A stretch of 64,000 bases of DNA, from assembly GCF_003858635.1 (NCBI RefSeq), contig NZ_RQJO01000007.1, positions 993,941-1,057,940 of the forward strand, written 5' to 3'. The notes beneath the pieces are model-generated. The model was given only the letters and a program-made list of their open reading frames with translations, was not told where the DNA came from and did not search any database. The position numbers and the translations under genes are program-made. Below, one piece after another: positions 45,897 through 54,107 of the stretch; within the stretch, counting starts at the first letter, position 1; every line of letters begins with the position of its first letter. Origin of the DNA: Larkinella rosea. Its GTDB lineage: Bacteria > Bacteroidota > Bacteroidia > Cytophagales > Spirosomataceae.

Positions 45897-46778
45897 ATGC
45901 AACTCCTCGACGGAAAAGTCCTCTCTCTCCAGATTAAGCAGGAACTCGCGGCTGAAGTCGCCGAAATCAAGTCTCAAAACGGGAAGATTCCTCATCTCGT
46001 AGCCATTCTGGTCGGCACGGCGGGTCGAAGCGAAACGTACGTGGCGAGTAAAATGAAAAGCTGCGAAGAAGTGGGAATGCACTCGACGCTCATCCGGTTC
46101 GACGATTCGGTTTCGGAGGAAGAGCTGATTCAGGCGGTGCGGGACGTCAACGAAAATCCGGACATGGACGGTTTGATTGTTCAGTTGCCGCTCCCGGCCC
46201 ATATTTCAGCCGATCGAGTGATGGAAACCATCGATCCGAAAAAAGACGTCGACGGTTTTCATCCGATTAACATCGGGCGCATGGCTAAAGGCTTGCCCGC
46301 ATACATCTCGGCAACTCCGCAGGGAATTCTGGAAATGCTGAAACGATACGCGATTGAAACCGCCGGCAAACATTGCGTCGTGGTGGGTCGCAGCCAGATT
46401 GTTGGGTTGCCGATGAGTATCCTGATGCAGCGCAATACCTATCCGGGCAACTGTACTGTCACGTTGACCCACAGCCGGACCCTGAATTTAGCCGAAATCT
46501 GTCGTTCAGCCGATATTCTGATTGCTGCGCTCGGCCGGCCAGAATTCATTACGGCGGACATGGTAAAAGATGGTGCCGTCGTGATCGACGTTGGTCTGGA
46601 ACGGGTACCCGACCTAACCAAGAAAAGCGGTTTTGCCCTGAAAGGTGATGTAAACTTCGACGAAGTAGCTCCCAAAACCAGTTACATCACCCCCGTACCC
46701 GGTGGCGTTGGTCTAATGACGATCTGCTCATTGATGCAAAACACGCTGAAAGCCGCGCGGGGAGAAGTATATCATTGA
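45897..46778 (+). CDS. folD: bifunctional methylenetetrahydrofolate dehydrogenase/cyclohydrolase
   Basis: 293 residues. The start at 45897 ([14 protein letters not shown]) fits the family; the longer open frame adds 53 unconserved residues. Catalytic Lys in [14 protein letters not shown], the block [10 protein letters not shown], and the Rossmann motif [17 protein letters not shown] are intact, as is the C-terminal [20 protein letters not shown]. Supplies 10-formyl-THF and NADPH in one-carbon metabolism. Confidence 0.97.
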   Translation: MQLLDGKVLSLQIKQELAAEVAEIKSQNGKIPHLVAILVGTAGRSETYVASKMKSCEEVGMHSTLIRFDDSVSEEELIQAVRDVNENPDMDGLIVQLPLPAHISADRVMETIDPKKDVDGFHPINIGRMAKGLPAYISATPQGILEMLKRYAIETAGKHCVVVGRSQIVGLPMSILMQRNTYPGNCTVTLTHSRTLNLAEICRSADILIAALGRPEFITADMVKDGAVVIDVGLERVPDLTKKSGFALKGDVNFDEVAPKTSYITPVPGGVGLMTICSLMQNTLKAARGEVYH

Positions 46779-46846
46779 GCGATTGGGGATTGAGTGATTG
46801 AGCAATGTTGCAGATTGCCGTTCACTCAAAGACAAACCACTCAATG
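46775..46846. repeat. gene-end palindrome after folD
   Basis: It starts at the folD stop codon: CATTGAGCGATTGGGGATTGAGTGA pairs imperfectly with the sequence ending CCACTCAATG at about 46846. The units are again of the GATTGAG type. It separates folD from the convergent large secreted-protein gene. Confidence 0.6.
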
Positions 46847-46849
46847 AAA

Positions 46850-49738
46850 TTAGAATCCGAGCCCAATCACGAGTGGCTGGATCAAATATTCTCCGGATTT
46901 GAGGTTATAGATGGTTCGTACGCCCGCTTCGAATGGGGTACGGAGCCGCATGACATTGAAGACGAAGGATAAGTCCAGGCCGGTGGTGGAAAACCGCTCG
47001 GTCATGTTGACGGGTTGCCCCTGCACCCGTACGTCACTTTTTCCCTGAGCCGCATCGTAAAATCCGGTCCCCTTCACCCGCTGAATGTACAGCCAGCGAC
47101 CGATGGACCAATGCGGATTCAAAAGTGGTAACCGGTATTCTACACTTCCCGCTGTTAGCTGGTTGTAACTTACATACGATTGGCCGCGAGGGAAAAAAAT
47201 GACGGGAGCAAACCGGTAGTTGCCCGACATCTGTTGCTGATAGCCAGCCCGAAAACGCAGCGCATGGTGTTTTGCCAAACCCGGCAGATACAGACTTCCC
47301 TGAGCCCCCCACACTTCGCCATTCAACTGGCCACGAAATGGCGTCGTTCGCCAAACCGCCGAAACCGCCTGCCCCCAGCGCGGAGCCACATCCTGTTTGC
47401 TTTGCTTCAGTGTGCGGGAATACGATGCTGAATACGCCAGTGACTGCAAGGTTCCGCCAAAGCCAACCTCGGTGATCGGGCGAACGGGCAATTCATACCC
47501 ACTCACCTGCATTAATCCATAATAAGCTGATAAATAGGCACTTTGAAAGTATTTCGAAGTCGTTAGCTGAAGCGGAATTCGAAAACCGGCCGATAATTGA
47601 TTGTAATTCCAGGAATCACTGCGAAGTGAATCGAGCGGTGCCCGGCGATCCACATAAACCGAAGTGGATCGGCGACCGCGTTGAAAACCGACATCGAGGA
47701 TCGGAAACAAGCCCTGATAGCTCACATTTCCGTAATAATTCACGGTCCGCTCGGTCTGATCATACCCCACTCCGACATCGACCTGCGTCGTGCTGAGCAA
47801 ATCCTGGGATCGCAAGCCGATCGTTCCACTTTGTCCATCGGATGCCACCACCGGCCCCCAACTGTATAAATTGAAGGCATGCAACAAGCGGCTAAACCGG
47901 CTTTGCGGAAATTTTTCAGCGGTTGGCACCGAATCGGCCAGAGCGGCCCTCACTAACGGACCACCCGGTTCCTGAGCGACAAACGGACCAAAATACCGAA
48001 CCAATCGATCCTGAACCTGCCCAACCGGAATCCACTTCGACGAATCGAGGGGCATTTCGGCAATCCGGTAACCGGATGCGTTAAAATCGTGAAAGCTAAG
48101 TCGTTTACCGTCGGGTGAAATGGTGGGGTGGTAAGCGCCCAGCGGACGGGAAGTCACCTGAAACCGGGCACCGGTTTGGGTATTTAGTACATAAACATTA
48201 TCGATACCGGATTGGGGCGAATTATAAAAAATGTATTGTTTCCACGGCTGCACATGGCTAATATTCTGATTCGAAACCGCCGTCAACTCCTGCTTTTCAT
48301 TCGTTTCTGAATCAATGATCTGAATAGTCTTCCCTTCCTTTTTCCGGTTGACAACCACCAGCGTCCGGTTATCATCCCGCCAACGCGGCTGAACGTATAA
48401 ATCATTTGCCGGATTGTCCAGAACGCGTAATTCCTGACCGGTTTTTGCATCCAGAATGACCAGCCGGGTTTGATAGGATTCGTCATTCCGAACTGCCACC
48501 ACCTTCGTACCATCGGGCGAAAGCGAAGCCACGGCGTAGCGGCTGTGACTGGTCAAGCGTTGTAGTCGACCGGTTTTCAAATCGTAGAGTTTGATTTCGG
48601 AATAAATCCGTTGCCCGAATCGGACATCGTAGCGAAATTCCGTCCAGCAAATTTTCCGGTCTGCTACGGAAAGCATTTCGGGATTGTTGAACAGACCCGG
48701 CACAAACACTTTCTTTTCCTGACCATTCCGGTCGAGCAACACAAACTGGGCAATGTCGCCCAACCCGGACTTCAGCGCAATAACTTCGTTGCCGGAGATG
48801 TATTGTGGGTATTGATAATTAGTATACACTTTTTCAGAAGCCATTACCGGAAATGGTACCGCATCCGTTAACCGGAGCTCTTTCCGTTGGTTCCGCCAGG
48901 TGTCTTCAATATCCAGCATGGACCGGCGGTATAATTCCTCAATGCGGTATTTAGTCGTCTTTTTTACACCATTGGAAAACGAAAAAGGATAAACGGGAAA
49001 CCGGTAATACCGATTCAGGACATTGCTCCAGGCATCGGCACCGTATTCCCGTTTCAGGTACGTCGACATGAAGTATCCCAGAACGTAATGATTAGGAACA
49101 TTGTCGCGATACGAACCGCCAACGGCTTTCTGGTACGTAAACCGCCGACCCGCCAGCAAATTTGCGCGCATGGCCAAATCAAAGTTCGGAATTCGCCCCC
49201 GTCCGGCATTCGTCAGTGCGGTTTCGGTTCCCACGGCATCGCCCTCCCAGAACCAGTCCGGCACACCCAACGTCAGCGCGGTAAAAGCCGTGTTGCCAAA
49301 CAAGGTATAGGCCGCGCGCGTCAATCCCTGCAAAGCCTTTTCGTATTGAACAACGTGGCGAAATTCGTGCACGGCCAGCAAATCGAGCCAGCCGAGCGTC
49401 CCGGCCAGAAACGGGTCCTGAGCCGGGACGGCGTTGAATTCCGATCGACGGGGCAACATGGTTACGAACCCGTTGCTGATCATGGTTTGATTCTGCAAAA
49501 TAACCGATAGCCTGCGCGGTGTCTTTTTTAAGGTTGCACTTACGGGGTCATAAACCTGTTCCAATCGCCGGGCGGTTTGCTGAGCGGTTTGGTCGAGGCC
49601 CTTTGGAAAAATCACCCGAAAATGCGGTGTATTCACTTGATTCCATTGTAGCCGGGTGGGATTCTGATCGAGAACTGGAAGCGTCTGGGCCTTAACCTCC
49701 CGGATAAAAAGCAATAAAAGCGGAAATAAATAGCGCAT
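46850..49738 (-). CDS. secreted gluzincin peptidase with beta-propeller and outer-membrane-barrel-like C-terminus
   Basis: 962 residues. Signal peptide MRYLFPLLLLFIREVKAQ sets the start at 49738. An M1/MA-like metallopeptidase domain carries HEFRH (His124, Glu125, His128) and a third ligand Glu165 in WFWEGDA. Residues about 310-620 are TolB/WD40-like propeller strands (SPDGTKVVAVRNDE, SPDGKRLSFHDF). The last 300 residues are aromatic beta strands ending GLGF with phenylalanine, as in Omp85-type or other barrels. The protein may be surface-exposed and anchored through its own barrel. Known as a Bacteroidota architecture, but its role is not. Confidence 0.82.
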   Translation of the reverse strand: MRYLFPLLLLFIREVKAQTLPVLDQNPTRLQWNQVNTPHFRVIFPKGLDQTAQQTARRLEQVYDPVSATLKKTPRRLSVILQNQTMISNGFVTMLPRRSEFNAVPAQDPFLAGTLGWLDLLAVHEFRHVVQYEKALQGLTRAAYTLFGNTAFTALTLGVPDWFWEGDAVGTETALTNAGRGRIPNFDLAMRANLLAGRRFTYQKAVGGSYRDNVPNHYVLGYFMSTYLKREYGADAWSNVLNRYYRFPVYPFSFSNGVKKTTKYRIEELYRRSMLDIEDTWRNQRKELRLTDAVPFPVMASEKVYTNYQYPQYISGNEVIALKSGLGDIAQFVLLDRNGQEKKVFVPGLFNNPEMLSVADRKICWTEFRYDVRFGQRIYSEIKLYDLKTGRLQRLTSHSRYAVASLSPDGTKVVAVRNDESYQTRLVILDAKTGQELRVLDNPANDLYVQPRWRDDNRTLVVVNRKKEGKTIQIIDSETNEKQELTAVSNQNISHVQPWKQYIFYNSPQSGIDNVYVLNTQTGARFQVTSRPLGAYHPTISPDGKRLSFHDFNASGYRIAEMPLDSSKWIPVGQVQDRLVRYFGPFVAQEPGGPLVRAALADSVPTAEKFPQSRFSRLLHAFNLYSWGPVVASDGQSGTIGLRSQDLLSTTQVDVGVGYDQTERTVNYYGNVSYQGLFPILDVGFQRGRRSTSVYVDRRAPLDSLRSDSWNYNQLSAGFRIPLQLTTSKYFQSAYLSAYYGLMQVSGYELPVRPITEVGFGGTLQSLAYSASYSRTLKQSKQDVAPRWGQAVSAVWRTTPFRGQLNGEVWGAQGSLYLPGLAKHHALRFRAGYQQQMSGNYRFAPVIFFPRGQSYVSYNQLTAGSVEYRLPLLNPHWSIGRWLYIQRVKGTGFYDAAQGKSDVRVQGQPVNMTERFSTTGLDLSFVFNVMRLRTPFEAGVRTIYNLKSGEYLIQPLVIGLGF

Positions 49739-49900
49739 AAGATGATTGAAGCGGTCCGAAAATAGTGCGGTCTTAAGGTACATAAAAGCGGGAAACAATT
49801 GGCTTTACCCAAAATATGATTTGACAAGTTGGCAATAAACCGGAAAACCACTACCTTCATTCACTTGTTTTGGGGCCACGACCCTGCAAGTTATCTGTCT

Positions 49901-50341
49901 ATGTTGCCCAATCGACCTTTTACTATACTAGTTGCCGAAGATGATGAAGAAGATCGGCTGCTGCTTGATGAAGCCTTTATGCAAAACGGATTGTTCGATT
50001 GCGGACGATTTGTTGAAGATGGAGACCAGGTTATTGACTATTTGAAGAATTGCATCGGTCCGGAAGCTGTCCACCCGCTTCCCTCGTTGATTATTATGGA
50101 TATCAACATGCCGCTTCGCAACGGATTGGAAACCCTTCTCGCCATTCGGGCCGACCACCAGTTGAAAAACATTCCGGTATTGATTATGACGTCTTCCCGG
50201 CAGGAAGTTGAAAAAGCGTATCGCATGGGCGCCAACTCCTACCTGGTCAAACCCATTCAGTTTACGGAACTGATCCAGATGATCGGCGATGTGGCAACTT
50301 ATTGGCGGGATACGGTCAATCTGCCTTATAATGAGTATTAA
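49901..50341 (+). CDS. stand-alone receiver protein, Rcp1/CheY-like
   Basis: 146 residues, one receiver domain only. Acidic pair in VAEDDEED, phospho-acceptor Asp67 in LIIMDINMP, conserved Ser/Thr (IMTSSRQ) and Lys (YLVKP). The insert before the Asp strand (GPEAVHPLP) is typical of Rcp1-like regulators that serve phytochrome-like hybrid kinases. The open frame extends 24 codons upstream, without receiver sequence. No kinase is adjacent. Confidence 0.9.
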   Translation: MLPNRPFTILVAEDDEEDRLLLDEAFMQNGLFDCGRFVEDGDQVIDYLKNCIGPEAVHPLPSLIIMDINMPLRNGLETLLAIRADHQLKNIPVLIMTSSRQEVEKAYRMGANSYLVKPIQFTELIQMIGDVATYWRDTVNLPYNEY

Positions 50342-50355
50342 CTGAGATCCAGTCG

Positions 50356-51351
50356 TTACCTCACCATATGGTATAATACTGACGCCTGAAACCGTAGTTC
50401 CCGGAAAGTTCGGCTTCTTATCATTCCTCCACCCGTATAATACCGGTGGATGATGTTTTTGCTATTCCCCTGAAAATGCAGGGTATGCAGCCGGATATCC
50501 TTCTTCAGAAATCTATTTCTAGCAACTGGATATCCATTTTTAATCACAATTTTTTTACGGCCTAATCCAAACTCGTATTCATCGAGATTATAATTGGTCG
50601 CCATGGAAATATTGTGGTCAAAAGCCGAACCGTCCGTGCATTCCGACAGGTTGCGAATCTGGGCATTTTTTTCTTCGTAAAAGACGTACAAAGCGGTCAT
50701 GTCCGAAATCCCGGCGCGGTCGTTTTTAATGATCTTTTCCGCCCGAATCTGATCCATGAATGAGATGAATCGGGGTTCGGTATAAAGATCAATTTCCAAC
50801 TCGCAAAACTGGCAGATACCGTCCCACGTCCAATAGGAAGAATGGCCCGAAGCAGACCGAACCCACTGATAATCAACCCCTAGATTAAATGCTGCCAGGT
50901 GGTTATTCAGGCTGGTTTGGTTAATATATTCCGTAATGTCCGTGTAGATCATTACATCGGAATCGGCCACGAAAACCTGCGTATAGCCTTCCCGCAACAT
51001 CAATTCTTTAACGAGATACCAGCGAATAAAACAGAAATATTCGTAATCATAATGATTGGGCGAATGATGTTGGTACACGGATTTAAAACGATCCGTTTCC
51101 TCATTTAAAAAATCGCTGATGTTGTGGTGAATAACGAACGGAAACTGGTCGTTTTCCGGATCACCAATCAAATGAATGGGACTATCTGGGTTGGAGTGAA
51201 CTGCCTGTCTTAACGTATAATCCAGATAATAACTATAATGCTGATGAACAAAAATAATCGGGATACCTGTACGATCACCATTTTTTTCGATCAATCCATG
51301 GTTGGTTTCAGCGATAGTGGCGGTGGTTTCCTTCGTAGTCCTATTGATCAT
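50356..51351 (-). CDS. GT-A type glycosyltransferase of unknown specificity
   Basis: About 331 residues. A Rossmann-like start (IPIIFVHQHYSYYL) and the metal site VFVADSDVMIYTD (Asp130, Asp132) indicate a nucleotide-sugar transferase; CFIRWYLVKELM precedes it. No membrane helix or signal. Base composition is more AT-rich than most of the window and the gene contains no AAAACCG word, so it may have come in by transfer. I chose the start at 51351 over 51405. Confidence 0.75.
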   Translation of the reverse strand: MINRTTKETTATIAETNHGLIEKNGDRTGIPIIFVHQHYSYYLDYTLRQAVHSNPDSPIHLIGDPENDQFPFVIHHNISDFLNEETDRFKSVYQHHSPNHYDYEYFCFIRWYLVKELMLREGYTQVFVADSDVMIYTDITEYINQTSLNNHLAAFNLGVDYQWVRSASGHSSYWTWDGICQFCELEIDLYTEPRFISFMDQIRAEKIIKNDRAGISDMTALYVFYEEKNAQIRNLSECTDGSAFDHNISMATNYNLDEYEFGLGRKKIVIKNGYPVARNRFLKKDIRLHTLHFQGNSKNIIHRYYTGGGMIRSRTFRELRFQASVLYHMVR

Positions 51352-51421
51352 AAACCTGTTGAGTAAAAACTGCACTAATATATACAATCGAATTAATTGA
51401 CCCAACTAATCAGTAAATCGT

Positions 51422-52852
51422 TCAAATATATTTCATTAATATTTTCAATAGTTTTTTAACCCTGTCTGAATAAGGTGGATAAATGAATTGTAAAGAAGCA
51501 AATTGACGCTTTACGATACCGCGCGCGTTGGAAAATTCCATGAAACCGTAAAACCCGTTCGATTTCCCGATTCCGCTCTGATTGACTCCCCCAACGGGCA
51601 ATTCGGTATGGGCAAAATGAATGAGGGTGTCGTTGACCACGGTATTTCCCGCCGTGGTTCGGTTCAGCCAGAATTGGGTCGCCGAATTGCGCTGACTAAA
51701 AATATACAACGCCAGCGGTTTTGTCCGACCGGTCAGAAAACGGATCACTTCCTCGCGTGTGTCGTAAGGAATAACCGGCAGTAACGGGCCAAATATTTCG
51801 TCCTGCATGAGCGCCATTTTGGTGGTTACATTTTCGAGCAGGGTTGGTTCGATAAACCGGTCGGCCGAATCTGTCTGCCCGCCCATCACCACCGTTGCTC
51901 CTTTTCCGACTGCATCGTCCAGCAGGTTTTTAACTCGGTCAAAATGCCGGTTATTAACAATTCGCGCGTAACTGTCCGACGCCTGGACTCCCCGCCCCTC
52001 CGCATCGTACATTGCCCGGACCGCTTCCCTGACGGCACGAACAAACCGGTCTTTGACCGATCGCTGAATCAGAATAAAATCCGGAGCCACGCAGGTCTGT
52101 CCGTTGTTAATCCATTTTCCCCAGGCCACCCGCCGGGCGGCTGACTCGATGTCGGCAGTTTCATCAATGATACAGGGTGATTTCCCGCCCAACTCCAGCG
52201 TCACCGAGGATAAATTCCGGGCTGCCGCCGACATCACGGCTTTGCCTACTTCCGTACTCCCGGTAAAAAAAATATGGTCAAAGGGCAATTCCAGTAAGCT
52301 TTGGGCCAGCGTTTTATCACCTTCTAAAACCGCTACTTCATCTGCTGAAAACAATTCCTGAATCATCTTCCGAATAATGGCCGAGGCCGCGGGCGCCAGT
52401 TCCGACGGTTTCACGATGGCCGTGTTCCCGGCAGCAATCGCGGAAATAAGCGGTTTCAGGCACAAATATAAGGGATAATTCCAGGGCGAAATGATCAGGG
52501 TTACGCCTTTCGGTTCGTATTTCACGTGACTGCTCGTCCCCAACATGCCCAGGGGCGTCGGAACGGGATGCGGTTTAACCCACTGTTTCAAATGCCGGAT
52601 TGCCACATTCAATTCGTTGTTGATTGCCAAAAGTTCCGTCAATTCGGTTTCGGGAGCCGGTTTTCGGAAATCTTCAAACAAGGCATTTGCTAATGCCGTT
52701 CGGTTCGATAGCAGATACGTTTGAATCCGTTTCAGTTTTGCAATCCGCTCAGATGCCGTGGTAGCGGCCAAAAAACCGGCCTGCTGGCGCTGGGCATCGA
52801 ATAATTCCTGAATGGATAGACGCGTACGGGTATTGAAAGCGGGTAACTCCAT
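51422..52852 (-). CDS. aldehyde dehydrogenase (ALDH3-like)
   Basis: 476 residues. Catalytic Cys254 in NNGQTCVAPD and the general base Glu220 in TLELGGKSP are present; ISPWNYPLYLCLKPL is the cofactor-binding block, and the C-terminal GGVNQSGIGKSNG fits fatty-aldehyde/ALDH3 enzymes. A hydrophobic-basic C-terminus (VKKLLKILMKYI) may associate with membrane. It is divergent from the XRE regulator, with 72 bases between start codons, so that regulator may control it. Confidence 0.93.
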   Translation of the reverse strand: MELPAFNTRTRLSIQELFDAQRQQAGFLAATTASERIAKLKRIQTYLLSNRTALANALFEDFRKPAPETELTELLAINNELNVAIRHLKQWVKPHPVPTPLGMLGTSSHVKYEPKGVTLIISPWNYPLYLCLKPLISAIAAGNTAIVKPSELAPAASAIIRKMIQELFSADEVAVLEGDKTLAQSLLELPFDHIFFTGSTEVGKAVMSAAARNLSSVTLELGGKSPCIIDETADIESAARRVAWGKWINNGQTCVAPDFILIQRSVKDRFVRAVREAVRAMYDAEGRGVQASDSYARIVNNRHFDRVKNLLDDAVGKGATVVMGGQTDSADRFIEPTLLENVTTKMALMQDEIFGPLLPVIPYDTREEVIRFLTGRTKPLALYIFSQRNSATQFWLNRTTAGNTVVNDTLIHFAHTELPVGGVNQSGIGKSNGFYGFMEFSNARGIVKRQFASLQFIYPPYSDRVKKLLKILMKYI

Positions 52853-52901
52853 CGCGGATCACGTTTTTGTAAAAAAACAGGTAATAATACCGAAATACTA
52901 A

Positions 52902-52909
52902 TATTTTTG
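52902..52909 (+). promoter_or_regulatory. candidate -7 box of the XRE regulator
   Basis: TATTTTTG in the 72-base spacer between the divergent ALDH and XRE genes, 15 bases before the ATG at 52925. The shared spacer is a likely operator. Confidence 0.45.
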
Positions 52910-52924
52910 TCAAAACACCGCCCT

Positions 52925-54022
52925 ATGAGTATTGTCAGCAATAACATCAAATACCTCCGCCGACTCAACGGGTTGACCCAGGAACAGTTTGCCCGGCGGA
53001 TTGGCATCAAACGCTCGCTGCTGGGTGCGTACGAGGAAGCCCGGGCGAATCCGAATCTGGACAATCTGATGTCGATTGCCCGCGCGTTCAGCACAACGGT
53101 CGACAATTTGCTGAAAAGTGATTTACGAAAAATTCGTGAAACCCCCGATCTGGCCCTGCCCATGGACCGTTCGTTGTCTGGCAACCCGCCTTATCCCAAG
53201 ACTGGTTTTCCAGCCTCTCCGTTGCCTAAAGATGTTTCGGAACCGGAAAATACGGCAACGGCCCCCAAAGCACTTTCCGCCGTTTTGGAGAAATATTACC
53301 AGCAACCGGTTTCCAAACCCGCCGATATCTTCCAAAAACCGGTCGAAAACAAACCACAAATAAAACTCGTATCGCAGCGCATTGTTCCCCGGCCCGTTTC
53401 CCAGCGGGAAGGATTTTCGCCTTTTCAACTACCCACTCACCAATCCGCAACGCAATCGCTGTCGTTTAATAACGTCTACGAAAACGCCCGCTCAACGATA
53501 AATACGGTCGCTGATCATCGCCCGACGAATGATTCACAAACCACCAATACCATTCCGTGGGTTCGGAAACGGCATTTTACGGACTACCTGCAACGGTTTC
53601 AGCAACCCGATTTTTTGAATCGATTAGCGGTTTTACAATTACCTTTGTTACCACCTGATACCTATCGGGCGTTTGATGCGGGCGATGAATTCATTTTTCC
53701 GGAAGCCCTGCTGATTGGGAAATACGTCAGAAACTGGTATGATATTGCCGACAACAAGCTGCATGTTTTGCTCGTGCAAAATCAGGGAATTCAGTGCCGA
53801 CGGGTATTTAATCAGGTAAAGCTCAAGGGAACCCTGCTGTTGACATCTGACCAACCCGCCATCAACACCCGGGAAGTGCCCATTCGCGAAGTGCTCGAAG
53901 TCTGGGAAATTACGGCATTTATCAGTCAGCAAATGCCCCAGGCCACTCCTTCGCTCGATGGCATCCGGAGTTTGGTGGAAGATTTACAATATGAATTAGA
54001 CCGCATTCAGAAAACCAGGTAA
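52925..54022 (+). CDS. XRE regulator with degenerate S24/LexA-like C-terminal domain
   Basis: 365 residues. HTH (residues 5-60): NNIKYLRRLNGLTQEQFARRIG and SLLGAYEEARANPNLDNL. A long low-complexity linker (about 80-210; Pro/Ser/Gln-rich) follows. The C-terminal 150 residues align by eye with the S24 peptidase/LexA fold: DTYRAFDAGDEF where active members have GDSM, then HVLLVQNQGIQCRRVF where active members carry the catalytic Lys. Both catalytic positions therefore appear lost, so it may be a ligand- or DNA-binding regulator without self-cleavage. Start 52925; an earlier TTG adds six codons. Confidence 0.85.
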   Translation: MSIVSNNIKYLRRLNGLTQEQFARRIGIKRSLLGAYEEARANPNLDNLMSIARAFSTTVDNLLKSDLRKIRETPDLALPMDRSLSGNPPYPKTGFPASPLPKDVSEPENTATAPKALSAVLEKYYQQPVSKPADIFQKPVENKPQIKLVSQRIVPRPVSQREGFSPFQLPTHQSATQSLSFNNVYENARSTINTVADHRPTNDSQTTNTIPWVRKRHFTDYLQRFQQPDFLNRLAVLQLPLLPPDTYRAFDAGDEFIFPEALLIGKYVRNWYDIADNKLHVLLVQNQGIQCRRVFNQVKLKGTLLLTSDQPAINTREVPIREVLEVWEITAFISQQMPQATPSLDGIRSLVEDLQYELDRIQKTR

Positions 54023-54107
54023 ATGATCTCTTTCTGGATCCGCATTTCAGTATGTTTTCCACCCGAATAAAACCATTTTGATCACATTACTCTTCCAAAA
54101 TCCATCA

